From positions 1,587,001 to 1,651,000 of the forward strand of contig NZ_CP012074.1 of the NCBI RefSeq assembly GCF_001262015.1: a stretch of 64,000 nt of DNA, in the 5' to 3' direction. The translations under genes and the position numbers were made by a program. Position 1 is the stretch's first letter, and each line of letters starts with the position of its first letter. The notes beneath the pieces are model-generated. The model ran no database searches. It was not told the origin of the DNA and saw only the letters and a program-made list of their open reading frames with translations. Of this stretch, positions 9,013-18,258 are shown in pieces. This stretch comes from Prevotella fusca JCM 17724. GTDB taxonomy: Bacteria > Bacteroidota > Bacteroidia > Bacteroidales > Bacteroidaceae.

Positions 9013-9676
9013 TGTAAAGGTGAGACGCAAGATATTCTTTTCACACAAAGAAGAGCTATGGAACTCATGGAGTCATGGCGGTGGAATCGTACTGGGCGTG
9101 GTGTTCGGTACGATTTTCCTTGTCTGGTGTTTCCGTGAGAAGGCTGGCTGGGCAACAGCCGGTGTGATATTGTATCTTGTCGGAATGCTTTTCAGCTACA
9201 TTTCCTCCACCGTCTATCATGCCCTCTCTGCTCATTCTGTATGGAAAGAACGGTTGCGGAAATGGGACCATGCTGCCATCTATTGGCATATAGCAGGTTC
9301 TTATTCACCCATAACACTGATAGCCTTGCGCAATCAGGGTGCCTGGGGATGGGGACTGTTTGCCTTTGTATGGCTTTGTGCCATACTTGGTACCATATCT
9401 TCCCTCCGTAAACTGCATGACCATAGTAACTTGGAAACGCTGACATTCATCGGTATGGGGCTCTCTGCATTGGTTGCTTTCAAGCCGTTAATAGATACTT
9501 TAGCGACCTCATCACTCATCTGGATTTTTGCTGAAGGAGTAATGTATATCACTGGTGCAGTATTTTATTCGCTCAATAAAAAGAAATATATGCACACAGT
9601 TTTCCACTTCTTTGTCCTTGCAGGCAGTATCTGTCACATCATAGCCGTGTGGGGAATCCTGATGGAATATCTTTGA
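8945..9676 (+). CDS. Hemolysin III family / PAQR-like membrane protein
   Basis: This protein of up to 243 aa has seven hydrophobic segments and the conserved features of the YqfA/hemolysin III (CREST/PAQR-related) family. These are HKEELWNSWSHGGG near the start, SSTVYHALSAHS after TM2, WDHAAIYWHIAGSYSPI, and a terminal HFFVLAGSICHIIAVWG. The histidines and acidic residues correspond to the metal-binding hydrolase site of CREST proteins. The enzymatic role in bacteria is unsettled, and haemolytic activity should not be assumed. The open frame starts at ATG 8945, 68 bp inside rnr, but the conserved part starts later. GTG at 9020, just after the rnr stop, is an equally plausible start. Translational coupling with rnr is likely either way. 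Confidence 0.8.
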   Translation: MLLTGRTTGRAANVAAEATEESSVKVRRKIFFSHKEELWNSWSHGGGIVLGVVFGTIFLVWCFREKAGWATAGVILYLVGMLFSYISSTVYHALSAHSVWKERLRKWDHAAIYWHIAGSYSPITLIALRNQGAWGWGLFAFVWLCAILGTISSLRKLHDHSNLETLTFIGMGLSALVAFKPLIDTLATSSLIWIFAEGVMYITGAVFYSLNKKKYMHTVFHFFVLAGSICHIIAVWGILMEYL

Positions 9677-9813
9677 TTCCAATTGAACGGATGACCCGTT
9701 TCAAGCCAGCCAACCGTTATTTAAGTTCCTTTAAGCCCTTGGAATAAAGCATTTATATTAATCCCTTTCCACCTCTTAACTTCTTTCATTCTCGTAAGAA
9801 ATCCCTAAAAGAA

Positions 9814-10629
9814 ATGTTCAATCGCAACGTCTTTCTTTCCATAATTCTTATGTTCATTGTCCTGTCCTTGCATGCACAGGAACGGAGGTACACCCGTCTG
9901 AAAGGTTATTACCGTGCCTATCAGGCAACGAACTCTATGCTCAGCTACTTCGTGGATGGGATGATGGAGTTCTATATTCCGCTGTCTGACTCCACAGTTG
10001 AGGCTTCAGAAGGGAAGAAAGGCTCTCTTTTTGTGGAACGGAAGTTCCTTGGTGAGCGGCGGCGTAAGGCTCCGAAAGCAAATGGTGATGACACCTTTGT
10101 GCGCATATCACTGCCTAATCTGGAACGGCAGACACTCCTTGAGAGTATCAACGGTGAGGAATATTCCACACGTAACAACGGTGATGTGTACCGATGGGCA
10201 GACAAGTGCGGGCGGATAACCAAGGATAGACAGAAGATAAACGGAAAGGCTGAAACGGTGACGACCATTGAAATGGATGAACTCATCGGACAGCCCAAAC
10301 ATGAAATCGACATGAGCCAGCTGCGTATGTACGGCATCGTGGCTCGTATGACGCAGTTTGATGAGAGTGAGAGTTACCTCTCGGATAATACGCTCTTTGC
10401 CTCCCAGAAACACCAGACTTTCTTTGCTCACTACCGTGGTGAGGATGATGATGACCGTATTGACGTGTGGAGTGAGTTCTATGTGTCGGACCGTATGACT
10501 ATCAGTGAGAGCGAACTCAAGCGTATCAGAAAAGAGAAGAACCACGTATGGACTTTCTCTATTCCTGCCATTGTGCCGCCATTGGATAAGGCTGTGGCTG
10601 AGGCTTGGACGAAGATGGTGGAGTATTGA
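9814..10629 (+). CDS. Secreted protein of unknown function
   Basis: The 271-aa product has a clear signal peptide (MFNRNVFLSIILMFIVLSLHAQ, cleavage after HAQ). I do not recognise the mature domain. It is rich in charged residues, contains a SYFVDGMMEFYIPLSD segment that reads like a beta-strand-rich periplasmic protein, and has no obvious catalytic motif. It stands alone between the hemolysin III gene and the lipoprotein peptidase gene, all on the plus strand, with 137 and 162 bp gaps. Proteins of this look are common and uncharacterised in Bacteroidales. Start ATG 9814 fits the signal peptide. Confidence 0.7.
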   Translation: MFNRNVFLSIILMFIVLSLHAQERRYTRLKGYYRAYQATNSMLSYFVDGMMEFYIPLSDSTVEASEGKKGSLFVERKFLGERRRKAPKANGDDTFVRISLPNLERQTLLESINGEEYSTRNNGDVYRWADKCGRITKDRQKINGKAETVTTIEMDELIGQPKHEIDMSQLRMYGIVARMTQFDESESYLSDNTLFASQKHQTFFAHYRGEDDDDRIDVWSEFYVSDRMTISESELKRIRKEKNHVWTFSIPAIVPPLDKAVAEAWTKMVEY

Positions 10630-10791
10630 GAGGGAGGAGATGTTCAGGAGTTCAGGAGTGAAAGGGAATGAGAGGAGTTAAGGCAAATGTCATACAGGTT
10701 ATTTAGTGTTTGTGTTTGGTGTATGTTAGCTGACAATACACAATTATCAACAACTGAGTGCAAGATTGAAACAATAATATTGAGTTGAAGA

Positions 10792-11817
10792 ATGAAGAAA
10801 ACAGTCTTTTTATTCTTATCCTTTTTAGTGCTTATAAGCTGTGGAAAACAGCATAAAAAGGCGAGTGTTCCGGAAAAGAAGTTCACCGTTGATCTCAGAC
10901 TTCCCACTACTCCTGTGAAGGATCAGGGTACAAGTTCGCTCTGCTGGGTCTATGGAATGCTCGCAACCATTGAGACCGAGCATATCATGAGGGGTGATTC
11001 CGTGAACCTGAGTCCCGATTATGTAGCCCGTATGTACCTCAGTGAGCAGGCTGAACGACATCGCCTGCTCCCTAAGAAAATGGTTCGGAACATGCCGTCC
11101 GTCACTACCCGGGGAATGAGTACGATGACACTTGACCTCATTCAGACTTACGGGTTGCAGCATTATGATGCCTATCATCGTAGGAAGGACTTGGATTATA
11201 ATGTTCTGTGTAGTAAGCTGAACAGTGGCGTTGATTCTGAAAAACTCTTGGATGAGCATATCGGAACGCTTCCCCGACAGGTATTCATGCTGGGTGCGCT
11301 GTACACACCATTGGAGTTTACTCACAGCGTATGTACGGATGATGAATATACTGCGCTGACCAGCTTCACGCATCATCCTTACGGACAGCGTTTCCCCTTG
11401 GAAGTGCCTGATAACTATTTCCATGATACTTTCCTCAATGTGCCGCTCGACACGATGATGAATTGTATCGTAAAGAGTCTGCGTGCAGGGCATCCTGTGT
11501 GCTGGGAAGGCGACATAACAGAGTCTGGTTTCATGTTTTCCCATGGTTTTGCTGTATTGCAGAACGAAGACAAGCCAGTGACGGCTGAGCGTCGGCAGGC
11601 TTCCTTTGAAGCACATCGCACGACGGATGACCACGTGATGGAAATCGTAGGACTGGCACACGACCAGCACGGGCGGCGTTTCTTCCTCTGCAAGAACAGC
11701 TGGGGAACAGCCAACCGTTATCATGGTTTTATGTTCTTGAGTGAGAACTATGTACGGATGAAGACCATTGCCGTGGTGCTTCGGGATATCTATTCCTCTC
11801 CTAAATGCTTGTTTTGA
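10792..11817 (+). CDS. Papain-like (C1B-type) cysteine peptidase lipoprotein
   Basis: This 341-aa protein has a lipoprotein signal peptide with lipobox LISC (Cys17), so it is probably anchored in the outer or inner membrane. The papain triad is visible: Cys51 in PVKDQGTSSLCWVYG, His281 in DDHVMEIVGLAH, and Asn302 in CKNSWGTAN. The context around the His and Asn resembles bleomycin hydrolase/aminopeptidase C (C1B) more than secreted papain. Those enzymes are normally cytoplasmic and about 450 residues long, whereas this one is shorter and exported. Substrate is unknown; periplasmic or surface peptide trimming is an inference. Start ATG 10792. Confidence 0.8.
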   Translation: MKKTVFLFLSFLVLISCGKQHKKASVPEKKFTVDLRLPTTPVKDQGTSSLCWVYGMLATIETEHIMRGDSVNLSPDYVARMYLSEQAERHRLLPKKMVRNMPSVTTRGMSTMTLDLIQTYGLQHYDAYHRRKDLDYNVLCSKLNSGVDSEKLLDEHIGTLPRQVFMLGALYTPLEFTHSVCTDDEYTALTSFTHHPYGQRFPLEVPDNYFHDTFLNVPLDTMMNCIVKSLRAGHPVCWEGDITESGFMFSHGFAVLQNEDKPVTAERRQASFEAHRTTDDHVMEIVGLAHDQHGRRFFLCKNSWGTANRYHGFMFLSENYVRMKTIAVVLRDIYSSPKCLF

Positions 11818-11929
11818 CGTTGATAAGCAGCTTTAACTCGTTACGAACGAATGCTCTTTTAATTTCCAGAGGATAAAGAAGTAAAGTGTGAAATAGTGGT
11901 CTTTTTCTTTCAAATGACCACTATCTCCA

Positions 11930-12017
11930 AATTATTTTCATGAAAATAAATATTTTTTTTCACGTAAATAAATATTTTTCTTCATGAAAATAAATTCTTC
12001 TTCTCGTGAAAATAATT
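11930..12017. repeat. 88-bp palindrome-array element, copy A
   Basis: It begins AATTATTTTC and ends GAAAATAATT. TCATGA/TCACGT/TCATGA/TCGTGA boxes start at element positions 9, 31, 53 and 75 (22-bp period), separated by AAATAAATATTTTT spacers. It lies 113 bp 3' of the peptidase gene, in the 358-bp gap between convergent genes. Confidence 0.9.
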
Positions 12018-12063
12018 CCCGATAGTGTAGCTTTAAAGAGATGGCAGAGGGACTAATACCAAC

Positions 12064-12105
12064 TAAAAAAAGCAGGGATACACACTTAGTATGTCCCTGC
12101 TTTTA
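12064..12105. terminator. Bidirectional terminator
   Basis: AAAAAAGCAGGGA pairs with TCCCTGCTTTT around an ACACTTAG loop, with A/T runs outside. It lies between the convergent peptidase gene (plus) and Na/Pi transporter gene (minus) and could serve both. Confidence 0.75.
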
Positions 12106-12175
12106 TCTTATTTGACTATATGCCTTCAGCTCACAGTTATCATCTGCCGAGCATGAAGCGTCAAAGAGCAATCAT

Positions 12176-13882
12176 TTACTTTCTGATACACATACGTGCC
12201 TCAACGACATTGACGATGAAGTCGCCCAACTTTTCACACTCCTGGATAATATCCATGTACAGTGTGCCGACCGTATAGGTGTACTTATGTTCATTCACAT
12301 CGTTGATATTCCGTGTACGCAACTGAGCACGATAGTTGTTGATTTCATTCTCGATAGTGAAGGTACGGGTCACATCAACATCACACTTATGTTTTACAAG
12401 CACAGTATTCATCTGTGTCAGAGCATCATCCGTAAGCTCAAACATCTGATTGATACTGTCATACTGCGCCTCCGTAAATTCCTCCTTGATGGTACGCTTG
12501 CGCTTTATCGTTCTTGCAATGTTGAAGCAGGAGTCACCGATACTCTCTATTTCAGTAATCTCACGCAGCATGTCACGCACCTTCTCCTTCGTGTCATCAC
12601 TGAGATGTGCATCGCTCACCTGGTCAAGATACTTTGCAATCTCAACCTCCATGTTATCCGATATACCCTCATACTTCTCTATACGCTCATAGAGTTTATC
12701 GAAAGCAGCATCTTCTTTCGTTGTCAGAAGGTCGCGAACCATGCCGAACATACGATGTGTACGTTCAGCATAAGAATGTATCTCCTTTGAAGCCTCAAGC
12801 ACTGAAAGCTCCGGCGTCTTCATGATACCCGAATGGATAAAGCGCAGACGGAAATCTTCCTCCTCCTTGTTTGCCTTAACCTTTATCGCCCAGCATGCCA
12901 CACGTTCCATCTGTGGGATAAACCAGATGAGCACTGTTGTGTTGCAGACGTTGAAGCAGGTGTGGAACATTGCCAGTACTATAGGCAGCAAGGCAGCCTT
13001 CTGTGCAGCAGGCAACGTATCGTTTACAGGGTCATAACCCACAAGTCGGCAAACGAAATTGACGAAAGGATAGAAGAGACACATTACCCAGATGACACCA
13101 AAGACATTGAAGAGCAGGTGCGCAAAGGCTGCACGGCGTGCCTGCGTGTTGGCTCCGAGGGCTGCAAGATTGGCTGTGGCAGTCGTTCCGATGTTCTCAC
13201 CCATCACCAAGGCAATACCGAGGTAAATCGGCAATACACCTGTTGAGCAGAGCAGGATGGTAATGGCCATCACCGCAGCAGAGCTTTGCACGATACAGGT
13301 AATGAGCGTTCCTATCAGAAGGAAGATGAGAATCGTCAGATGACTGTTCCTGTCAAAGGACGAGAAGAACTGTATTGCGTCAGGGTTATGCTCCAGATCG
13401 AGCGATTTCCCGGCACTGCTCAACAGCACAAGGGCGAAGAAAAGGAAGGCAATACCAAAGAGGAAGTCACCGATGTAACGCCGTTTCTTACTGTAAATGA
13501 GGATAATTCCGATGAAGAAAGCAGGGAAGACGACCAAGGTAAGGTCGACATTAAATCCCAGGGACATAATCCATGCCGTGAGCGTAGTACCGATATTGGC
13601 ACCCATAATGACCGAGATAGCCTGTGCAAGGGTAAGGAGTCCCGCATTTACGAAGCTCACCGTCATCACAGTCGTAGCCGATGACGACTGCACGGCACAG
13701 GTAATAAAGGTACCCGTAAGCATTCCTGTGAAACGGTTGGTGGTCATTGCACCCAGAATATGGCGCAACTGCGAGCCTGCCATCTTCTGCAGAGCCTCGC
13801 TCATAACTTTCATTCCGTAAATCAAGAGGGCAAGAGAGCCCATAATCTTCATGAAGATAATCGAATAGTCGCTTGTACTCAT
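12176..13882 (-). CDS. Na/Pi cotransporter family protein with PhoU-like tail (paralogue 1)
   Basis: This 568-aa inner-membrane protein has two inverted Na_Pi_cotrans repeats carrying the hallmark QSSSATT (about residue 64-70) and QSSAAVMA (about 200-207). A cytoplasmic PhoU-like helical domain follows (about 345-565). This architecture is the bacterial NptA/YjbB type that moves phosphate with sodium; direction (uptake or efflux) is not fixed by sequence. A second gene of the same length and nearly the same sequence lies 330 bp upstream, so the pair is a tandem duplication. Between them is a terminator, so each has its own transcript. Start ATG 13882. Confidence 0.88.
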   Translation of the reverse strand: MSTSDYSIIFMKIMGSLALLIYGMKVMSEALQKMAGSQLRHILGAMTTNRFTGMLTGTFITCAVQSSSATTVMTVSFVNAGLLTLAQAISVIMGANIGTTLTAWIMSLGFNVDLTLVVFPAFFIGIILIYSKKRRYIGDFLFGIAFLFFALVLLSSAGKSLDLEHNPDAIQFFSSFDRNSHLTILIFLLIGTLITCIVQSSAAVMAITILLCSTGVLPIYLGIALVMGENIGTTATANLAALGANTQARRAAFAHLLFNVFGVIWVMCLFYPFVNFVCRLVGYDPVNDTLPAAQKAALLPIVLAMFHTCFNVCNTTVLIWFIPQMERVACWAIKVKANKEEEDFRLRFIHSGIMKTPELSVLEASKEIHSYAERTHRMFGMVRDLLTTKEDAAFDKLYERIEKYEGISDNMEVEIAKYLDQVSDAHLSDDTKEKVRDMLREITEIESIGDSCFNIARTIKRKRTIKEEFTEAQYDSINQMFELTDDALTQMNTVLVKHKCDVDVTRTFTIENEINNYRAQLRTRNINDVNEHKYTYTVGTLYMDIIQECEKLGDFIVNVVEARMCIRK

Positions 13883-13989
13883 ATATACAAATTAGAGATT
13901 TTTTTCGTCTGAAACGGGGAATAATTGAATTATAAAATATGAATTATCTGAATAATAAAAAACAACTTCAAGAAATGTATCTATACTCC

Positions 13990-14095
13990 TCAGGCTCTGC
14001 ACGGATACTTCGGACAGCTTGTCACAGGGCTCCGAACAATGTGTCCGGGAGTTTCGGACTGGAATGTCCGTGGGCTTCCCAGACAGGTGTGATAC
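13990..14095. repeat. TTCGGAC/GTCCGAA short repeats
   Basis: Blocks ACTTCGGACAGCTTGTC, GCTCCGAACAATGTGTCCG and TTTCGGACTGGAATGTCCG form overlapping small hairpins related to those at 6588-6655. They sit in the 330-bp gap between the two transporter genes. Confidence 0.5.
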
Positions 14096-14130
14096 ATCAG
14101 TACATTATCCATTTCGCCTGCAAATATACG

Positions 14131-14168
14131 AAAAGACCTCCCTATCCTAATGGAAAGAGAGGTCTTTT
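14131..14168 (-). terminator. Terminator after Na/Pi transporter paralogue 2
   Basis: AAAAGACCTC (14131-14140) pairs perfectly with GAGGTCTTTT (14159-14168). It lies 45 bp past the stop codon of the 14213-15922 gene on the minus strand, with a T-rich tail. Confidence 0.75.
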
Positions 14169-14212
14169 ATTTTGCTTTATGCGTTTTTTAACTAAAAAAA
14201 CAGACAGCTTTT

Positions 14213-15922
14213 TCAGGCATCCTGCTGGCGTACACCCATGCGTGCCTCAACAACATTGACAACATAGTCGCCCAACTTCTCACACTCCTGGATGATATCC
14301 ATGTACATTGTTCCTATGGCATAGGTGTACTTGTGGTCGTTCACATCGTTGATATTCTGGGAACGCAGCTGGTTACGATAGTTATTGATTTCGTTCTCGA
14401 TGTTGAACGAACGGTTTACATCATTGTCCTGACGGTGTCCCACGAGGATTCGGTTCATCTGCGTCAGGGCATCATCCGTAAGCTCAAACATCTGGTGCAT
14501 GTGGTCATACTGCTCGTCAGTGAAGTCTTCCTTACCATGGAAGCGTCGGTTCTCAGTGCGTGCAATATTGAAACAAGCATCGCCGATACTCTCCAACTCA
14601 GAGATTTCACGAAGCATGGAACGCACCTTCTCCTTCGTTTCATCACTCAGATGGGCATTTGAAACCTGGTCAAGATACTTGGCAATCTCAATCTCCATGT
14701 TGTCAGAAATACCTTCATACTTCTCGATGCGGCTGTAGAGTTTGGTAAATTTATCAGTATCCTTCTCGCCAAGCAGCTCACGCACCATGCCGAACATACG
14801 CTGGATACGCTCGGCAAACGACTTTATCTCCTTTGAAGCCTCAAGCACTGAAAGCTCCGGAGTCTTCATGATACCAGCCTGAATGAAGTGCAGACGGAAC
14901 TCATCCTCATCCTTCTTGGACTTAGGCTTGATGATCTTGCAGACCAGTTTTTCCAGATACTTGATTGGTCCGACAAGGATAAGCGTATTCGTAATATTGA
15001 ACGCTGTGTGGAAAGCAGCAAGCACAAAGCTCAGCTTGGCAGCATTGGCAGCAAAGCCGGCAGCACCCTTTGGCATGTCAACATCATATCCAACCCAGCT
15101 ACATACCATGTTGATAAAAGGATGGAAGATGCACAATACCCAGATAACTCCGAAGACATTGAACACCATGTGTGCCATTGCCGCACGCCGTGCCTGCGTG
15201 TTTGCGGTCAAGGCGGCGAGATTTGAGGTTACGGTCGTTCCGATATTCTCACCCATCACCAGCGCAATACCCTGATAAATGGGCAGCACGCCCGTTGAAC
15301 AGAGGATCATCGTGATAGCCATGATGGCAGCAGAACTCTGCACACACATGGTCAGCACGCTACCAATGAGCAGGAAAACGATTGTCGTAAAGAAGCTCTT
15401 GGGGTCGAACTGGCTGAAGAAATCGAGCACAGCCTGATTGTGTGCGAGGTCCATGTCGATACCTGTCTGACGCAAAGTACCCAGTCCAAGGAACATAAAC
15501 GAGATTCCGAAGAGGAAGTCTCCGATGAGTTTACGCTTCTTGGAGTAAATCAGAACGATACCGATAAAGAATGCCGGCCACACGAAGTCGGTGATATTGA
15601 ACGAGAAACCAGCCGACATAATCCATGCCGTAAGCGTCGTTCCGATGTTCGCACCCATGATGACCGAGATTGCCTGAACCAGTGTCAGCAGCCCGGCATT
15701 CACGAAGCTGACCGTCATCACCGTCGTTGCCGTTGACGACTGGACAGCACCTGTGATGAATGTACCCGTAAGAATACCTGTAAAACGATTAGTAGTCATT
15801 GCGCCAAGGACGTGGCGCAGCTGTGGACCTGCCATTTTCTGCAGGCTCTCGCTCATTGCCTTCATACCGAACATCAGCAATGCCAATGCACCAATGAGCT
15901 TAAAAAAAATCCAAATCGACAT
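14213..15922 (-). CDS. Na/Pi cotransporter family protein with PhoU-like tail (paralogue 2)
   Basis: This 569-aa paralogue of the 12176-13882 product has the same topology. It has QSSTATT in the first repeat (a Thr where paralogue 1 has Ser), QSSAAIMA in the second, and a C-terminal PhoU-like domain ending in ECEKLGDYVVNVVEARMGV. Long identical stretches, such as MTTNRFTG and IMGANIGTTLTAWIMS, show a fairly recent duplication or shared strong constraint. The central loop (VGYDVDMPKGAAGFAAN) is where the two differ most. It is divergent from the uridine-kinase-like gene, whose start is 120 bp away, so both promoters lie in that gap. Start ATG 15922. Confidence 0.88.
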   Translation of the reverse strand: MSIWIFFKLIGALALLMFGMKAMSESLQKMAGPQLRHVLGAMTTNRFTGILTGTFITGAVQSSTATTVMTVSFVNAGLLTLVQAISVIMGANIGTTLTAWIMSAGFSFNITDFVWPAFFIGIVLIYSKKRKLIGDFLFGISFMFLGLGTLRQTGIDMDLAHNQAVLDFFSQFDPKSFFTTIVFLLIGSVLTMCVQSSAAIMAITMILCSTGVLPIYQGIALVMGENIGTTVTSNLAALTANTQARRAAMAHMVFNVFGVIWVLCIFHPFINMVCSWVGYDVDMPKGAAGFAANAAKLSFVLAAFHTAFNITNTLILVGPIKYLEKLVCKIIKPKSKKDEDEFRLHFIQAGIMKTPELSVLEASKEIKSFAERIQRMFGMVRELLGEKDTDKFTKLYSRIEKYEGISDNMEIEIAKYLDQVSNAHLSDETKEKVRSMLREISELESIGDACFNIARTENRRFHGKEDFTDEQYDHMHQMFELTDDALTQMNRILVGHRQDNDVNRSFNIENEINNYRNQLRSQNINDVNDHKYTYAIGTMYMDIIQECEKLGDYVVNVVEARMGVRQQDA

Positions 15923-16042
15923 ATAATTACTTAATTTGTGATGCCTGTTTCTTGGATATATGCAAAACTTTCTCTAATTTTACCATCCGTTTCAGCGACA
16001 GTCAATCTTCTTCGCTGACCTATTCTTTAACCATAAACGATT

Positions 16043-17704
16043 ATGAGACAAGTACTGCAAATCCGTTGCAAAAATAATAAAAAAACTCAAGAAGTCCCAA
16101 TGGGAAGTACACTTTCTGACATTTATAGGGAAATTAATCTGCAAATGACCTATGGACCAGTAAGTGCGAAAGTAAATAATAAGGTGGAAGGACTCCACTT
16201 CCGTGTCTATCGTAACAAGGACATAGAGTTCCTCGACCTGCACACACCATCGGGTATCCGGACCTATACCCGTTCGCTCTTCCTCGTTCTCTGCAAGGCT
16301 GTACACGACCTTTATACGGGCAGTGAAGTGGTGATTGACATCCCTGTTTCAAACGGTTACTACTGTAATCTGAAGCTCGGGCATGCCATCACTGCAGAGG
16401 ATGTTGACCGTATCCGTACACGGATGAAGGAGATTATCGATGCACGGATGCCCATACAACGCTACGAAACCACCACGGAAGAAGCCGTAAGGATGTTTGA
16501 AGAACTGGGCGATACACAGAAGGCAAAGCTGCTACGCAGCAGCGGTTCGCTCTATACGGTCCATTATGTGCTGGATGACTATAAGGATTATTACTACGGC
16601 TCGATGCTTACAAACACCGCACAGCTCCACCTCTTCGGACTTGAGCCTTACTTTGATGGCGTCCTGCTCCGCATCCCTTCCATACAGGACCCGTCCAAAC
16701 TGGGCGAAATGGTACGGCAGGACAAAATGTTCGAGGTGTTCAAGGAACATCACCGCTGGCAGAGTATTCTGGGAATAAAGACCGTCGGCGACTTCAACGA
16801 AGCACTCAAGAACGGCTTTTCAACCGACCTTATCAACGTCAGCGAGGCACTGCAGGAAAAGAAAATATCACAGATTGCCGATACCATTGCCGGACGGAAG
16901 CAGACTAAAGTAGTGCTCATTGCCGGACCCTCATCAAGCGGTAAGACCACATTCTGCAAGCGACTCTCGGTACAGCTCCTTGCAAGTGGCGTGAAACCCG
17001 TGCAGATTTCGCTTGACGACTACTTCGTGAACAGGGAAGAAACACCGAAGGATGAAAATGGAGAACTTGACTATGAGAGCATCTATGCACTGAACATTCC
17101 GCTCATCAATGAGCAGTTCAACGCCCTTTTCCGTGGAGAGGAAGTGGAATTGCCTAAGTATAATTTCCAGACTGGAACGAGTGAGAAGAGCGGCAAGAAA
17201 CTGCATCTCGGCGAGAACAACGTGCTGCTTGTGGAGGGAATACACGCCCTTAACCCCGTACTGACCGATCAGATAGCAGATGAAAAGAAGTTCAAAATCT
17301 ACGCATCTGCCCTCACAACCATCCTGCTGGACGACCACAACTACATCCCGACGACTGACAACCGACTGCTCCGGCGCATTGTACGCGACCACAAATACCG
17401 TGGCTGTTCGGCACAGGACACCATCCACCGCTGGCCAAGTGTGCGTGCCGGCGAGAACAAGTGGATTTTCCCTTATCAGGAACAGGCGGATGTAATGTTC
17501 AATACTGCCATGCTCTTCGAGCTTGCCGTCATCAAACCGCAGGCTGAAGAAGTGCTGGAACAGGTGCCCGAGAACTGTGAGGAATATGCTGAAGCCTATC
17601 GCCTGCGAAAGTTCCTGAAGTATTTTGCACCGCTTCCTTTCCGCAATCTTCCCCCGACATCCCTGCTGCGAGAGTTCCTCGGAGGCAGTTCGTTCAAGTA
17701 TTAA
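16043..17704 (+). CDS. Uridine-kinase-like nucleoside kinase with N-terminal TGS/ThrRS-like domains
   Basis: The 553-aa protein joins a TGS-like domain (about 1-65) and a threonyl-tRNA-synthetase second-domain-like region (about 70-200, including HALI-like sequence GHAITAEDVDRI) to a P-loop kinase of the uridine kinase/phosphoribulokinase family. The Walker A GPSSSGKTT is near residue 294 and the acceptor-binding ISLDDYFVNREETPKDENG follows. This fusion is known across Bacteroidetes, Clostridia and Thermotoga as nucleoside kinase; the related Thermotoga protein is annotated as a uridine kinase. A cytoplasmic pyrimidine-salvage role is inferred from family only. Start ATG 16043; no operon partner downstream (554-bp gap). 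Confidence 0.85.
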   Translation: MRQVLQIRCKNNKKTQEVPMGSTLSDIYREINLQMTYGPVSAKVNNKVEGLHFRVYRNKDIEFLDLHTPSGIRTYTRSLFLVLCKAVHDLYTGSEVVIDIPVSNGYYCNLKLGHAITAEDVDRIRTRMKEIIDARMPIQRYETTTEEAVRMFEELGDTQKAKLLRSSGSLYTVHYVLDDYKDYYYGSMLTNTAQLHLFGLEPYFDGVLLRIPSIQDPSKLGEMVRQDKMFEVFKEHHRWQSILGIKTVGDFNEALKNGFSTDLINVSEALQEKKISQIADTIAGRKQTKVVLIAGPSSSGKTTFCKRLSVQLLASGVKPVQISLDDYFVNREETPKDENGELDYESIYALNIPLINEQFNALFRGEEVELPKYNFQTGTSEKSGKKLHLGENNVLLVEGIHALNPVLTDQIADEKKFKIYASALTTILLDDHNYIPTTDNRLLRRIVRDHKYRGCSAQDTIHRWPSVRAGENKWIFPYQEQADVMFNTAMLFELAVIKPQAEEVLEQVPENCEEYAEAYRLRKFLKYFAPLPFRNLPPTSLLREFLGGSSFKY

Positions 17705-17809
17705 AAGGCACTCCTGCTGCCGTTTGTACCATAGGCTGTATATCACCCAATGGCATACATTCGCACGTTTCAGCCTTTCCCATGTCATTACCTGTACTGG
17801 GTAATACTA

Positions 17810-17856
17810 TTAACCCCCAACCGGTTATTAGCCCCTAATGACCTATTGGGGTTTAA
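17810..17856. repeat. Hairpin of paired TTAACCCC...CATTAG terminal repeats
   Basis: TTAACCCCCAACCGGTTATT (17810-17829) and the inverted ATGACCTATTGGGGTTTAA end at 17856 enclose only a few bases. Both arms match the ends of the larger elements at 35902-36107 and 59380-59560, so this may be an end-to-end remnant. The rest of the 554-bp gap holds the GH2 promoter and no gene. Confidence 0.55.
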
Positions 17857-18094
17857 AGATGTGAAAAATGTCCTCAACAACTCCGCATTTTATTTTCCAC
17901 AATTGATTTGATTCTTACAAAACAGATGTTTCAACAGCAGGAAACAACGAGTTCGTTGATATGCTGTTTACCCCCGACTGCTTCCTTGGCATGAAAGAAA
18001 CATCGCTTTATACATAGCACTATTCCCATGTCTCATTCACCTCCATAACCCTTGGAAAAGAACGGTTCTTCCTGTAAAAATAAAAAGATACACC

Positions 18095-18124
18095 TTAATA
18101 AGTGGGAAAAAATATATACCTTTG
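18095..18124 (+). promoter_or_regulatory. Promoter of the GH2 gene
   Basis: The -7 box TACCTTTG (18117-18124) is preceded by an AT-rich spacer and a weak TTA -33 element near 18095. This is a Bacteroidetes-type promoter 135 bp upstream of the GH2 ATG. Confidence 0.5.
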
Positions 18125-18258
18125 TAATCAATCTAAGAAACAAAATAATATATGCCCATATATTACCAGACGTGGGTAATCATCAAAGACACAACCGACA
18201 ACATTCCAAGAGAGTACGGAACTTGATTGGATTATGCTAAACAAACACACTTTTGACA

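Noticed and set aside
11930..12017. The palindrome arrays as a CRISPR
   Set aside because: The period is 22 bp with AT-rich near-identical spacers, only four units per copy, and no cas genes. Real CRISPR arrays have constant repeats and unlike spacers.
16043..16250. Kinase gene as a threonyl-tRNA synthetase
   Set aside because: Only the N-terminal domains resemble ThrRS; the rest is a P-loop kinase and there is no class II synthetase core.
18052..18240. 62-aa open frame before the GH2 gene
   Set aside because: It contains the GH2 promoter and has no protein features; better read as leader DNA.
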